This document shows positions 18,157 through 29,100 of a DNA stretch of 62,169 nucleotides, in pieces. Source of the stretch: an uncultured Prevotellaceae bacterium (GTDB lineage: Bacteria > Bacteroidota > Bacteroidia > Bacteroidales > Bacteroidaceae); the NCBI GenBank assembly GCA_900320045.1, contig ONQT01000007.1, forward strand, positions 1 to 62,169. The letters are read 5' to 3'. Position 1 is the stretch's first letter. Every line of letters starts with the position of its first letter. Below the pieces are notes generated by a model that was given only the letters and a program-made list of their open reading frames with translations, did no database searches and was not told the DNA's origin. The position numbers and the translations under genes were made by a program.

Positions 18157-18202
18157 GTTTTTTACGATATTACGATATTTCGATATAGCGGTTTGACGAT
18201 GT

Positions 18203-19420
18203 TTAGGGAATCAGCAGCGACGAGTCGCCGTAGCTCAGGAAGCGGAAGTCGTGCGACAACGCATAGTCGTAAATCTTGCGCCAGTCGCCCTTGACGAAGG
18301 CGCTTACAAGCAACAGCAGCGTCGACTGCGGCTGGTGGAAGTTGGTGACCAGCATGCGTACAATCTTGTAGTCGTAGCCTGGAGCAATGATAATCTGCGT
18401 CGACGAGTGCAGCACGGTCAAATCGTTACGCACCATCCAGTCGAGCAAAGCCTGCAGGACCTCTTTTACTTCAGGGTTCTCACCGCTTACCTCTTCGTAA
18501 GGCTCCCATTGCCTGACGTGCAAATCCTCTTCCTTCAAATCTGGATTGCGAAGCACCTTGAGGCCCATGTAGTAGAGGCTTTCCAACGTACGGACGCTAG
18601 TGGTTCCGACGGCAATGGCCTCAGCATCGTGGGCCAGCAGGCGCTCGATGGTGTGACGGCGCACGGCCACATATTCGGTGTGCATATCGTGCTCGCCGAT
18701 GGTAGCACTCTTGACGGGCTTAAAGGTGCCTGCTCCCACATGCAACGTCAGCTCTTCACGCTCTATGCCACGCTGGTCAAGGTCTGCCAATACCCGCTCG
18801 GTAAAATGCAGTCCGGCCGTCGGAGCAGCCACGCTACCCTTGATTTTCGAATAGACAGTCTGATAGGTCGTCTTGTCGCTCTCCTCAGCCTTGCGGTTCA
18901 GATAGGGCGGAATGGGCAATTCGCCGATAGCATCGATAACCTCAGCCAGTGACGCCCCCCCATCCCATTGGAACTCAATGAGTTGGCTCGTTCCTGCCTC
19001 GCCCTTGCGAGTAGCCGTAATGGTCATCTGCTTTCCATTGATATCCAGCGTTCTGCTGAGGGCACCCTCCTTCCACTTCTTCTGATTGCCGATGATGCAC
19101 AACCACTGGCAACAGTCTCTCGTCTGAAACATCTGCTCGTAGTCGGCAGGCTTGGCTGGTTCCAGCAGGAAGATTTCTATCAGCGCACCGGTTTCCTTGC
19201 GGAAATGCAGTCGCGCCTGGATGACCTTCGTGTTGTTGAACACCATCAGCGCACCTTGCGGCAAATGCTCAGGCAGGTGATAGAAGACATCCTCGCCTAC
19301 TTCACCTTTATTATATATGAGTAGTTTCGAGTGGTCGCGCTCGGCTATAGGAAACTTCGCAATCCGCTCGTCAGGCAACGCGTAGCTGTAGTCCTGAATC
19401 TGTATCTCTTTCGTTTTCAT
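18203..19420 (-). CDS. queA: S-adenosylmethionine:tRNA ribosyltransferase-isomerase
   Basis: It transfers and isomerises the ribosyl group of AdoMet to 7-aminomethyl-7-deazaguanine in tRNA, making epoxyqueuosine, a late step of queuosine synthesis at the wobble position. The start at MKTKEIQIQDYSYALPDERIAKFP gives 405 residues. Conserved segments include VFNNTKVIQARL, AAPTAGLHFT, LTLHVGAGTFKPVK and TNFHQPQSTLLLLVSAF. Six further codons are open upstream, but the promoter -7 box ends only 6 bp before this ATG, so the shorter form is likely and the mRNA may be leaderless. No other queuosine genes are present here. Confidence 0.95.
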   Translation of the reverse strand: MKTKEIQIQDYSYALPDERIAKFPIAERDHSKLLIYNKGEVGEDVFYHLPEHLPQGALMVFNNTKVIQARLHFRKETGALIEIFLLEPAKPADYEQMFQTRDCCQWLCIIGNQKKWKEGALSRTLDINGKQMTITATRKGEAGTSQLIEFQWDGGASLAEVIDAIGELPIPPYLNRKAEESDKTTYQTVYSKIKGSVAAPTAGLHFTERVLADLDQRGIEREELTLHVGAGTFKPVKSATIGEHDMHTEYVAVRRHTIERLLAHDAEAIAVGTTSVRTLESLYYMGLKVLRNPDLKEEDLHVRQWEPYEEVSGENPEVKEVLQALLDWMVRNDLTVLHSSTQIIIAPGYDYKIVRMLVTNFHQPQSTLLLLVSAFVKGDWRKIYDYALSHDFRFLSYGDSSLLIP

Positions 19421-19425
19421 GCCTG

Positions 19426-19456
19426 CAAAGGTAATCATTCGGAAGGAAACGACAAA
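19426..19456 (-). promoter_or_regulatory. queA promoter, probably giving a leaderless mRNA
   Basis: On the minus strand TTTG (19456-19453), a 19-bp spacer and TACCTTTG (19433-19426) fit the consensus well. The usual distance from -7 box to start of transcription places the first base at or next to the queA ATG (19420). Confidence 0.7.
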
Positions 19457-19514
19457 AGAAAAACCCGACTTTTTATGACTTACCGGACAGCAGGAAGAAA
19501 AAGGAAGTGTTTCT

Positions 19515-19546
19515 TTTGGCTATGTGGTTATTTTTTCGTACCTTTG
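19515..19546 (+). promoter_or_regulatory. Promoter of the ABC-F gene
   Basis: TTTG (19515-19518), a 20-bp spacer and TACCTTTG (19539-19546) match the consensus. An AT-rich stretch like the dispersed motif (reverse complement TACCTTATTTATAATATA, 19553-19570) lies in the short leader. Confidence 0.75.
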
Positions 19547-19566
19547 CAGCCGTATATTATAAATAA

Positions 19567-21195
<1,629 letters not shown>

Positions 21196-21259
21196 AGAGA
21201 ACGAGCCAGTTTTTTGGCACGATATTTGCAGTAAACACTGTAAACAAACATTAAACATT

Positions 21260-21877
21260 ATGACAGAAGAAGAAAAGATAAATCAGGAAGAGGAGGAAAT
21301 CCTCAACGACCAGGAACAAGAGTCACAGGACGACAACACAGCAGCCGACGGCTCAACTACTGACAGCCCCGCTGTCGACGGTTCTCCCGTCGACGACACC
21401 CCTGCCGACGACACCGCCGACGACCAAGACCCGCTTGAAAAAGCCCAGGCCGAAATCGCCGACCTCAAGAATCAGCTGCTCTACAAGGTTGCCGAGTTCG
21501 ACAACTACCGCAAACGCACCCTCAAGGAAAAGGCCGAGCTTATCCTCAACGGCGGCGAGAAGGCCGTTTCAGCCATTCTGCCCGTTATCGACGATATGGA
21601 GCGCGCCATCGACAACGGCGCCAAGACCGACGACCCCGAGGTACTGCGCGAAGGTATGGACCTCATCTACCACAAGTTCATGAAAGCCCTGGAGAGCTTG
21701 GGCGTCAAGAAGATAGAGACCGAGAATGCCGACTTTGACACCGATGTTCACGAAGCTGTAGCAATGGTTCCGGGTATGGGTGACGACAAGAAAGGCAAGG
21801 TCATTGACTGCCTGCAGACGGGTTACCAGCTCAACGACAAGGTCATACGTCATGCCAAAGTGGCAGTCGGCCAATAA
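21260..21877 (+). CDS. grpE: Nucleotide exchange factor GrpE
   Basis: GrpE releases ADP from DnaK and so recharges the Hsp70 cycle. It has 205 residues. The first 60 or so are an acidic, repetitive, probably disordered segment rich in Asp, Glu, Ser and Pro (DDTPADDTADD). A long coiled coil follows (AQAEIADLKNQLLYKVAEFDNYRKR), then the beta-domain that contacts DnaK (NADFDTDVHEAVAMVP, KGKVIDCLQTGYQLNDKVIRHAKVAV). dnaJ follows on the same strand; dnaK is not in the window. The 90-bp gap to dnaJ holds two palindromic elements. Confidence 0.95.
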   Translation: MTEEEKINQEEEEILNDQEQESQDDNTAADGSTTDSPAVDGSPVDDTPADDTADDQDPLEKAQAEIADLKNQLLYKVAEFDNYRKRTLKEKAELILNGGEKAVSAILPVIDDMERAIDNGAKTDDPEVLREGMDLIYHKFMKALESLGVKKIETENADFDTDVHEAVAMVPGMGDDKKGKVIDCLQTGYQLNDKVIRHAKVAVGQ

Positions 21878-21888
21878 ACAGAAGTGTT

Positions 21889-21949
21889 CCTTGCGGTTCT
21901 GCCGCAAGACCCATCGCGAATTAGTGTTCCTTGCGGTTCTGCCGCAAGG
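21889..21949 (+). repeat. Pair of 21-bp palindromic elements between grpE and dnaJ
   Basis: Copies at 21889-21909 and 21929-21949, 40 bp apart, have arms CCTTGCGG and CCGCAAGG around the loop TTCTG; the first copy has one end mismatch. Each is preceded by AGTGTT. They differ from the 16158-16221 pair by one loop base. Confidence 0.8.
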
Positions 21950-21967
21950 CAATAGATAAAAACAACA

Positions 21968-23137
21968 ATGGCACAAAAAAGAGACTACTACGAAGTCCTT
22001 GGCGTCGACAAGAACGCTACAGAGGACCAGATTAAGAAGGCGTACCGCACCATCGCCATCAAATACCACCCTGACCGTAACCCAGGCAACAAGGAAGCCG
22101 AGGAGAAGTTCAAGGAGGCTGCTGAGGCATACGACGTGCTGCACGACCCGCAGAAGCGCCAACAGTACGACACGTTCGGCTTCAACGGACCTGGCGGCAT
22201 GGGCGGAGGCTTCGACCCCTTCGGAGGCGCCTCGATGAACATGGACGACATCTTCTCCATGTTCGGCGACATCTTCGGCGGACACGCCGGAGGCTTTGGC
22301 GGATTCGGAGGAGGCGGCAGGAGCCGTTCACCCCAGAAACACCGCGGCAGTGACCTGAGACTGAAAGTCCGTCTGTCGCTGGAGGAGATAGCACACGGCG
22401 TCACCAAGAAGTTTAAGGTACGCAAGGACATCACTTGCTCGCACTGTCACGGCACTGGTGCCGAGGCTGGCAGCACCAGCGAACAGTGTCCTACCTGTCA
22501 CGGATCGGGCATCATCACCCATACCACACAGAGCATCTTCGGCATGATGCAGACCCAGGGTGTCTGCCCTACCTGCGGTGGCGAAGGAACGGTCATCAAG
22601 AACAAATGTAAGCACTGTGGCGGCACAGGTGTCGAGAAGGGCGAAGAAGTCGTGGAAATCAAGATTCCCGCAGGTGTCGCAGAAGGCATGATTGTCAACG
22701 TACCCGGCAAGGGTAACGCCGGACGCCGCAAGGGCATCAACGGCGACATACAGGTACTCATTGAGGAGGAGGAAAACGACACCTTCATCCGCGACAACAA
22801 TGACCTGATATACAACCTACTGCTCGACTTCCCGACAGCTGCACTAGGTGGCGACATCGAGATACCGACCATTGAAGGCACTCGCCTCAAGGTCAAGATG
22901 GAGCCAGGAACCCAGCCCGGCAAGACCATCCGTCTGCGTGGCAAAGGCTTGCCGGCCGTTCAAGGCTATGGACGAGGTAACGGCGACTTGGTGGTCAACA
23001 TCAGTGTCTACGTACCGAAGACCCTCAGCCGTGAGGAGAAGGCTGCCATCGAGCAGTTCCGCCAAAGCGACAACTTCAAGGGCGACGCAGCCACCAAGCG
23101 CAGCATCTTCCAGAAGTTCAAGAACTACTTCAGTTAA
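21968..23137 (+). CDS. dnaJ: Chaperone DnaJ
   Basis: DnaJ delivers substrates to DnaK and stimulates its ATPase. At 389 residues it is full length: an N-terminal J domain (YYEVLGV..., with HPD in IKYHPDRN) and a Gly/Phe-rich linker ([16 protein letters not shown]...). The zinc domain has four CXXCXGXG motifs ([32 protein letters not shown]), then come the C-terminal substrate-binding domains. It belongs to a grpE-dnaJ unit. No CIRCE or HrcA element is visible, so how heat shock controls it is not clear from sequence. Confidence 0.97.
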   Translation: MAQKRDYYEVLGVDKNATEDQIKKAYRTIAIKYHPDRNPGNKEAEEKFKEAAEAYDVLHDPQKRQQYDTFGFNGPGGMGGGFDPFGGASMNMDDIFSMFGDIFGGHAGGFGGFGGGGRSRSPQKHRGSDLRLKVRLSLEEIAHGVTKKFKVRKDITCSHCHGTGAEAGSTSEQCPTCHGSGIITHTTQSIFGMMQTQGVCPTCGGEGTVIKNKCKHCGGTGVEKGEEVVEIKIPAGVAEGMIVNVPGKGNAGRRKGINGDIQVLIEEEENDTFIRDNNDLIYNLLLDFPTAALGGDIEIPTIEGTRLKVKMEPGTQPGKTIRLRGKGLPAVQGYGRGNGDLVVNISVYVPKTLSREEKAAIEQFRQSDNFKGDAATKRSIFQKFKNYFS

Positions 23138-23142
23138 CAGTA

Positions 23143-23163
23143 TGTTGCGACTGAGTCGCAACA
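23143..23163. repeat. Single 21-bp palindromic element, dnaJ-folC gap
   Basis: Arms TGTTGCGA and TCGCAACA flank the 5-nt centre CTGAG (CTCAG on the other strand); pairing can extend to 10 bp. The architecture equals the pairs at 16158 and 21889, but the arm sequence is different and still fully complementary. It starts 5 bp after the dnaJ stop. Confidence 0.7.
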
Positions 23164-23179
23164 AAACATCAAGAAGTCT

Positions 23180-24496
23180 ATGACCTACCAAGAAACCTGC
23201 GATTACCTGTTCAACCAGATGCCCATGTTCGAACGACAGGGTGCATCCGGTTACAAGGAAGGGCTGAGCAACACACTGGCACTGGACGACCACTTCGGTC
23301 ACCCTCACCAAGCCTATGCCACCATTCATGTGGGAGGCACCAATGGCAAGGGAAGCGTGTCACACACCATTGCCGCCATCCTGCAGGAGTGCGGCTATCA
23401 CGTAGGTCTTTACACTTCACCCCATCTGGTGGACTTCCGTGAACGCATCCGCGTCAACGGAAAGCCCATCAGCGAGAATTACGTCATTGACTTTGTTGAC
23501 AAGGAGCGTGCATTTTTTGAACCCCTGCATCCTTCTTTCTTCGAGGTGACCACCGCTATGGCCTTCAAGTATTTCAAGGACATGAAAGTGGACATTGCCG
23601 TCGTAGAAGTGGGCTTGGGAGGCCGACTGGATTGTACCAACATCATTTCTCCCCTCGTCAGCGTCATTACCAACATTAGCTTTGACCACACGCAGTTCCT
23701 TGGCAACACGCTGGCCATGATTGCCGGCGAGAAGGCGGGTATTATCAAGAAAGGCATTCCCGTCGTCATAGGAGAAGCCAATGCTGAAACGCGTCCTGTT
23801 TTCGAGGCCAAGGCTCGCACAGTGGGAGCACCCATCATCTTTGCACAAGACAACAAGGAGGTCATTAGTGCCACACCCGTTCCCGAGGGGGGCATGATAT
23901 ACCACACCCAGCACCTGGGACAGCTCCGAGGCGATCTGGGGGGCATCTATCAGGAACTGAACATGAACACCGTCTTGTTGGCTATGAACGAGTTGGCGAA
24001 GCAAGGGTACATCACACTCCAGGAAGACAGCAATACCAGCCAGACAGCGGCCGCAGAACTCACCAAAGGCGTCAGACACGTCATCAAGACGACAGGACTC
24101 ATGGGACGCTGGCAACTCGTCATGGAAAATCCAAAGGTCATCTGCGACACAGGCCACAACGTGGGCGGTTGGCAATTTATCAGCAAGCAACTCAAGCTGA
24201 CGCAATGCCAGCAACAGCACATCGTCTTCGGCATGGTCGACGACAAGGATATAGACGGTGTCCTCAGCCTATTGCCACAGCAAGCAAACTATTACTTCAC
24301 AAAGGCCGATAGCCATAGGGCCATCAGTGAGATGAGGTTACAGGAACTGGCTGCTGCCCACGGACTGAAAGGCAATTGCTATCCCACTGTAAGCGAAGCC
24401 TTCAAGGCTGCCATTGCCTGTGCGTCCCACGACGACTTGATATTCATCGGTGGCAGTAGCTATGTCGTCGGCGATTTCCTTAAAACATGCATTTAG
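23180..24496 (+). CDS. folC: Dihydrofolate synthase / folylpolyglutamate synthase
   Basis: It adds glutamate to dihydropteroate and to tetrahydrofolates, making and retaining folate in the cytoplasm. It is a Mur-ligase-family ATPase of 438 residues. Motifs are the P-loop GTNGKGSV (positions about 53-60), SPHLVDFRERIRVNG, the acylated-lysine region EKAGIIKKGIPVVIGE and ICDTGHNVGGWQ in the C-terminal domain. It follows dnaJ by 42 bp on the same strand and is followed directly by galM. Folate synthesis is also linked to glyA elsewhere in the window by function only. Confidence 0.95.
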   Translation: MTYQETCDYLFNQMPMFERQGASGYKEGLSNTLALDDHFGHPHQAYATIHVGGTNGKGSVSHTIAAILQECGYHVGLYTSPHLVDFRERIRVNGKPISENYVIDFVDKERAFFEPLHPSFFEVTTAMAFKYFKDMKVDIAVVEVGLGGRLDCTNIISPLVSVITNISFDHTQFLGNTLAMIAGEKAGIIKKGIPVVIGEANAETRPVFEAKARTVGAPIIFAQDNKEVISATPVPEGGMIYHTQHLGQLRGDLGGIYQELNMNTVLLAMNELAKQGYITLQEDSNTSQTAAAELTKGVRHVIKTTGLMGRWQLVMENPKVICDTGHNVGGWQFISKQLKLTQCQQQHIVFGMVDDKDIDGVLSLLPQQANYYFTKADSHRAISEMRLQELAAAHGLKGNCYPTVSEAFKAAIACASHDDLIFIGGSSYVVGDFLKTCI

Positions 24497-24513
24497 AAAC
24501 AAAACTTATCAAT

Positions 24514-25602
24514 ATGACAAACACTAACCAAACACCCAATTTATGCGGTTTAAACCGCAAGGACTTCCAAACCACCATCAATGGCAAGAAGACCGACTTA
24601 TACATCTTGAAGAACCGCAAAGGCTTTGAAGTCGCAGTTACCAACTATGGCGGTGCCATTGTAGCAATCATGGTACCCGACAAAAACGGTCAGGTAGCCA
24701 ACGTCATTCAGGGTTACGACAACATTCAGGATGTCATCAACACCCCAGAGCCTTACCGCTCTACCCTTATCGGCCGCTACGGCAACCGCATTGCCAAGGG
24801 ACAGTTCATTCTGAACGGCAAAGACTATCAGCTGGCTGTCAACGACGGCCCCAACGCCTTGCACGGAGGTCCGACAGGTTTCCATACCCGTATTTGGGAC
24901 GCCAAGCAGATGGGACCTCGTTCATTGGCCCTGACCTACGTCAGCAGCTATGGCGAGGAAGGCTTTACAGGCGAGTGCCGCATCACAGTGGAGTACACCT
25001 TTACCGACCTTAACGAACTGGTTATCGAGTATCTGGCAACCACCAACAAGAAGACGATTATCAACCTCACTCATCATGCCTACTTCTCACTGCCCGGTAT
25101 AGCCAATCCTACCCCGACCATTGAGCAGCAACGATGCGAAATCAATGCTGACTTCTTCCTGCCTATCGACAACACCTGCATTCCTACGGGTGAAATTCTG
25201 AAGGTTGCAGGCACGCCTTTTGATTTCCGAACTCCGAAGGCCATCGGCCAAGACATCGAGACCGACTGTGAACAGATCAAGAACGGTTCAGGTTACGACC
25301 ATTGCTATGTGCTCAACAAGCAAGAAGAAGGCGAGCTCAGTTTCGCTGCGCGTCTTACCGAGCCTCAGAGCGGACGCACCTTGGAGGTGTACACCACAGA
25401 ACCAGGCATGCAGCTCTATTCCGACAACTGGGGCGAAGGCCACAAGGGGCAGCATGGTGCTACATTCCCCCGTCGCTCGGCTGTTTGTTTCGAGTGCCAG
25501 CACTTCCCTGACACCCCCAATCGTCCCTACTTCCCCTCTGTGGTGTTGAATCCTGGCGAGCAATACAAGCAGAAGACCATCTATCGCTTCGGCGCAGAGT
25601 AA
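24514..25602 (+). CDS. galM: Aldose 1-epimerase (galactose mutarotase)
   Basis: It interconverts the alpha and beta anomers of galactose, the entry to the Leloir pathway. From MTNTNQTPN it has 362 residues. Family signatures include NYGGAIVAIMVPD, NRIAKGQF, the catalytic His in NALHGGPTGFHTRIWD, NLTHHAYFSL and a C-terminal Glu in FPRRSAVCFECQHFPDTPN. An earlier ATG at 24487 would overlap folC; I chose the later one because the family begins near the GL(N/Q)xxDF segment. It is followed by galK, so the two probably form a galactose operon, with no transporter beside them. Confidence 0.94.
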   Translation: MTNTNQTPNLCGLNRKDFQTTINGKKTDLYILKNRKGFEVAVTNYGGAIVAIMVPDKNGQVANVIQGYDNIQDVINTPEPYRSTLIGRYGNRIAKGQFILNGKDYQLAVNDGPNALHGGPTGFHTRIWDAKQMGPRSLALTYVSSYGEEGFTGECRITVEYTFTDLNELVIEYLATTNKKTIINLTHHAYFSLPGIANPTPTIEQQRCEINADFFLPIDNTCIPTGEILKVAGTPFDFRTPKAIGQDIETDCEQIKNGSGYDHCYVLNKQEEGELSFAARLTEPQSGRTLEVYTTEPGMQLYSDNWGEGHKGQHGATFPRRSAVCFECQHFPDTPNRPYFPSVVLNPGEQYKQKTIYRFGAE

Positions 25603-25676
25603 GCAAGAGCTGAATAACAAAATGTAGAATGACCGATATGCCGATATCGACATATCAAAATAACCAGAAGACAATT

Positions 25677-26843
25677 ATGATTGAAATAGAACAAGTAAGA
25701 AGCCGCTTTATCAAGCACTTCGATGGCAAGACGGGAAATGTATATGCCGCTCCCGGACGTATCAACCTCATCGGTGAGCACACCGATTATAACGGAGGCT
25801 TCGTGTTCCCAGGAGCCGTTGACAAGGGTGTTGTTGCCGAGATGCGTGCCAATGGCACTGACGACACCGTAATGGCTTATGCCATAGACTTGAAAGATCG
25901 TGTCGACTTCAAGTTGAGCGACCCAGACGGTCCACGTGCTTCCTGGGCCCGCTATATCTACGGCATTGCTCTCGAAATGAAGAAACTGGGAGTTCCTGTA
26001 AAAGGTTTCAATATCGCTTTCTCCGGAGACGTTCCCCTCGGTGCAGGAATGTCAAGTAGCGCTGCTATGGAGAGTTGCTTTGCCTGCGGTCTCAACGACC
26101 TCTTTGGTGACAACAAGGTCAGCCTGTGGGACATGGTTCTGGCCGGTCAGGCTACAGAGCATAACTACTGCGGTGTCAACTGTGGCATTATGGACCAGTT
26201 TGCCAGCGTCTTTGGCAAGGCAGGCTGTCTGATGCGCCTCGACTGCCGCTCTCGTGAGTTCGAATACTTTCCCTTCAAGCCCGATGGCTATCGTCTCGTA
26301 CTGCTCGACAGTGCCGTCAAACATCAGTTAGCTGGCTCACCCTATAACGATCGTCGCAACTCGTGCGAGAATGTGGTCAAGCACATTGCTGCCAAGCATC
26401 CAGAAGCTCAGTTTGAGACACTTCGTGACTGTACATGGGAGCAGCTCGAAGAGGTAAAGGCCGAGGTCGGTGAAGAGGATTATCGCCGTGCTAAATTCGT
26501 ACTAGGCGAGAAAGACCGTGTCTTAGGAGTCTGTGAAGCCCTGAACGAAGGCGACTACGAACGTGTCGGCGAGCTGATGTATCAGACGCACGATGGACTT
26601 TCAAAGGACTATGAGGTTAGCTGTGAAGAACTTGATTTCCTCAACCAGATTGCCCGCGACAACCAAGTTACCGGCTCCCGCATCATGGGTGGCGGCTTTG
26701 GCGGTTGTACTATCAATCTAGTACGCAACGATTTGTACCACACGTTCATCGCTGATGCCAAGAAGCGCTTCAACGAGAAGTACGGCCACGAGCCCAAAGT
26801 CATCGACGTCATCATTGGCGACGGAGCTCGCAAACTATGCTAA
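25677..26843 (+). CDS. galK: Galactokinase
   Basis: It phosphorylates galactose to galactose-1-phosphate using ATP. It is a GHMP-family kinase of 388 residues from MIEIEQVRSRF. The galactokinase signature GRINLIGEHTDYNGG lies near the N-terminus, the GHMP ATP-binding loop is PLGAGMSSSAA, and the C-terminal motif is GSRIMGGGFGGCTINL. The open frame extends 16 codons further upstream through a short repeat of GATAT-type units, which argues against the longer start. Its last bases overlap the next gene (TAATG), so the HD protein is probably translated from the same mRNA. Confidence 0.95.
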   Translation: MIEIEQVRSRFIKHFDGKTGNVYAAPGRINLIGEHTDYNGGFVFPGAVDKGVVAEMRANGTDDTVMAYAIDLKDRVDFKLSDPDGPRASWARYIYGIALEMKKLGVPVKGFNIAFSGDVPLGAGMSSSAAMESCFACGLNDLFGDNKVSLWDMVLAGQATEHNYCGVNCGIMDQFASVFGKAGCLMRLDCRSREFEYFPFKPDGYRLVLLDSAVKHQLAGSPYNDRRNSCENVVKHIAAKHPEAQFETLRDCTWEQLEEVKAEVGEEDYRRAKFVLGEKDRVLGVCEALNEGDYERVGELMYQTHDGLSKDYEVSCEELDFLNQIARDNQVTGSRIMGGGFGGCTINLVRNDLYHTFIADAKKRFNEKYGHEPKVIDVIIGDGARKLC

Positions 26844-28063
26844 TGAACGAACATAAGATTATCAACGATCCCGTCTTTGGGTTTATCAAGATTAAGCGCG
26901 GACTGCTGTATGATATTGTCAGTCATCCGCTATTTCAGCGCCTGAACCGCATCAATCAACTCGGATTGACCAGTGTGGTTTACCCTGGCGCACGACACAC
27001 CCGCTTTCAGCATTCGTTAGGAGCCTTCCACCTGATGTCGGAAGCAGTCAAGTCGCTAACTGAAAAGGGCATATATATTTTCGACTCTGAGGCCGAAGCC
27101 GTGCAAGCAGCCATTCTGATGCACGACATCGGCCACGGACCGTTCTCGCATGTTTTGGAACACACGCTGATTCATGGCATCTCGCATGAGGATATCTCAC
27201 TAATGATGATGGAACAAATCAATCGCGACCTAAGAGGCGAACTGAATCTGGCTATCAGCATTTTCAAGGATGAATATCCAAACAAGATTTTCCATCAGCT
27301 CATCAGTAGTCAGTTAGACATGGACCGTCTCGACTATCTGCGGCGCGACTCATTCTATACTGGTGTGACGGAGGGTAACATCGGATCGGCGCGCATCATT
27401 AAGATGCTGAATGTAAAGGACGACCGGCTGGTGGTGGAAGCAAAGGGCATCTACTCAATAGAGAACTACCTGACAACTCGACGACTGATGTACTGGCAAG
27501 TATATCTTCACAAGACTACGGTAGGATACGAAAAGATTCTAGTAAATGCCCTGTTGCGCGCCAAAAAGCTTGTCAAGGAGGGACGGAAATTGTTTGCATC
27601 GCCCGCCCTCACCTACTTCTTAGAGCACGATGTAGATAAGGAGTGGTTCAAAACACACGAAGAGACTCTACAGTTCTATGCGGAACTGGATGATTCCGAC
27701 ATCTGGAGTGCTATGAAGGTGTGGAAACACGACGACGACCTTATCCTTTCAACCCTGGCCAAAGACCTGCTGGACCGTCATCTTTTCAAGGTAGAGGTAA
27801 CGGAGGAGAAACCAACAGAAGAATATTTGACAGAGATACGACAAAGTATCGCTCGGAGAATGAATATTTCAGAGAACGATACTGCCTATTTGATGAGCCT
27901 TACGGAAATAGGGAAAGACATGTACAATCCCGAAGACGATAGTATCGGAATTCTATACAAAGACGGCACAGTTAAAGACATAGCAGAAGCTTCTGAAATA
28001 CTGAACGTACAACTTCTTTCGAAAAAAATACGTAAATATTACCTCTGTTATCATCGTTTTTAA
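26843..28063 (+). CDS. HD-domain phosphohydrolase (dNTPase-like)
   Basis: The 406-residue cytoplasmic protein has an HD domain near its N-terminus: [11 protein letters not shown] supplies the first histidine, [10 protein letters not shown] the HD pair, and [11 protein letters not shown] a later Asp. This layout resembles the SAMHD1/dGTPase branch of HD hydrolases, which cut phosphate esters of nucleotides, but the substrate is not known. The start is either ATG 26837 or ATG 26843, both overlapping the galK stop. The second half is alpha-helical and less conserved. lpxD follows with its own promoter. Confidence 0.85.
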   Translation: MNEHKIINDPVFGFIKIKRGLLYDIVSHPLFQRLNRINQLGLTSVVYPGARHTRFQHSLGAFHLMSEAVKSLTEKGIYIFDSEAEAVQAAILMHDIGHGPFSHVLEHTLIHGISHEDISLMMMEQINRDLRGELNLAISIFKDEYPNKIFHQLISSQLDMDRLDYLRRDSFYTGVTEGNIGSARIIKMLNVKDDRLVVEAKGIYSIENYLTTRRLMYWQVYLHKTTVGYEKILVNALLRAKKLVKEGRKLFASPALTYFLEHDVDKEWFKTHEETLQFYAELDDSDIWSAMKVWKHDDDLILSTLAKDLLDRHLFKVEVTEEKPTEEYLTEIRQSIARRMNISENDTAYLMSLTEIGKDMYNPEDDSIGILYKDGTVKDIAEASEILNVQLLSKKIRKYYLCYHRF

Positions 28064-28074
28064 GAAAAAATTCG

Positions 28075-28082
28075 TATCTTTG
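28075..28082 (+). promoter_or_regulatory. -7 element of the lpxD operon promoter
   Basis: TATCTTTG matches TAnnTTTG and lies 31 bp before lpxD. The upstream box is weak (a T-run without a clean TTTG). Confidence 0.55.
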
Positions 28083-28113
28083 CCCCTGTATATTAAAACT
28101 AATACATCATTAT

Positions 28114-29097
28114 ATGGAATTTACAGCCAAGCAAATCGCCGATATGATAGGCGGTCGTGTAGAAGGCAACGAGAATGCCAAGATTAACACTTTTGCGAAG
28201 ATAGAAGAAGGTAAGGAAGGAGCTATTTCCTTCCTGTCAAACCCCAAATATACCTCCTACATCTACGAAACAAAGTCAAGCGTTGTGCTGGTTAACAACG
28301 ACTTACATTTGGAAAGGCCAGTAAGTTGCACACTCATCAGAGTGGATAATGCCTACGAATGTGTAGCAAAACTGATGCAGGCTTACGCTCAGACGCAGCC
28401 CAAGAAGACGGGCATCGACTCGCTGGCATTTGTTGCAAAGTCGGCCAAAATAGGCAAAGACGTATATATCGCTCCATTTGCCTGTATTGGTGAGAATGTC
28501 ACTATTGGTGACGGTTGTGCCATTTATCCCCATGTCGTCATCTATGATGGTTGCCAGATTGGAAACAATGTCACCATTCATGCCGGTAGTGTGATTGGTG
28601 CTGACGGCTTTGGCTTTGCTCCTAATACAGAAGGTTACGACAAAATACCTCAGTTAGGCATCGTAGTCATTGAGGACAACGTGGAGATTGGAGCTAACAC
28701 CTGCGTAGACCGTTCAACCATGGGACAAACCATCATCCATAAGGGTGTCAAGTTGGACAACCTCATTCAGGTGGCTCATAACTGCGAGATTGGTGAGAAC
28801 ACGGTGATGTCGGCACAGGCTGGCATGGCTGGTTCGACAAAGATTGGCGCTTGGTGTATGGTGGGCGGACAGGCTGGTTTCTCCGGACATATCAAGATTG
28901 CAGACAAGACATTCGTTGGTGCGCAAAGTGGCGTCATTAGTAACACGAAGGGTAATGGAGAACAGCTGATTGGTGCTCCTGCCGTCAATCCCAAAATGTA
29001 CTTTAAGGCAAGAGCACTCGATGCCAAGTTGCCTGAGATGTATCGTGAGATTGCTGCCCTGCGCAGGGAATTGGAAGAACTTAAGAAATCGAAATAA
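28114..29097 (+). CDS. lpxD: UDP-3-O-acylglucosamine N-acyltransferase
   Basis: It adds the second hydroxyacyl chain, to nitrogen, on UDP-3-O-acyl-glucosamine, the third step of lipid A synthesis. It has 327 residues: a small N-terminal uridine-binding domain, then a left-handed beta-helix of hexapeptide repeats ([23 protein letters not shown]...). Conserved GADGFGFAP and [12 protein letters not shown] are present, the latter with the catalytic His. The C-terminal helix ([15 protein letters not shown]) is typical. It starts the lpxD-lpxC/fabZ-lpxA run with gaps of 3 and 5 bp. Confidence 0.95.
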   Translation: MEFTAKQIADMIGGRVEGNENAKINTFAKIEEGKEGAISFLSNPKYTSYIYETKSSVVLVNNDLHLERPVSCTLIRVDNAYECVAKLMQAYAQTQPKKTGIDSLAFVAKSAKIGKDVYIAPFACIGENVTIGDGCAIYPHVVIYDGCQIGNNVTIHAGSVIGADGFGFAPNTEGYDKIPQLGIVVIEDNVEIGANTCVDRSTMGQTIIHKGVKLDNLIQVAHNCEIGENTVMSAQAGMAGSTKIGAWCMVGGQAGFSGHIKIADKTFVGAQSGVISNTKGNGEQLIGAPAVNPKMYFKARALDAKLPEMYREIAALRRELEELKKSK

Positions 29098-29100
29098 ACT

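Noticed and set aside
24544-24559. Palindrome TGCGGTTTAAACCGCA at the galM N-terminus
   Set aside because: It resembles the palindrome family by eye, but the loop and spacing differ and the residues (CGLNRKDF) match the usual galM start, so codon coincidence is likelier.
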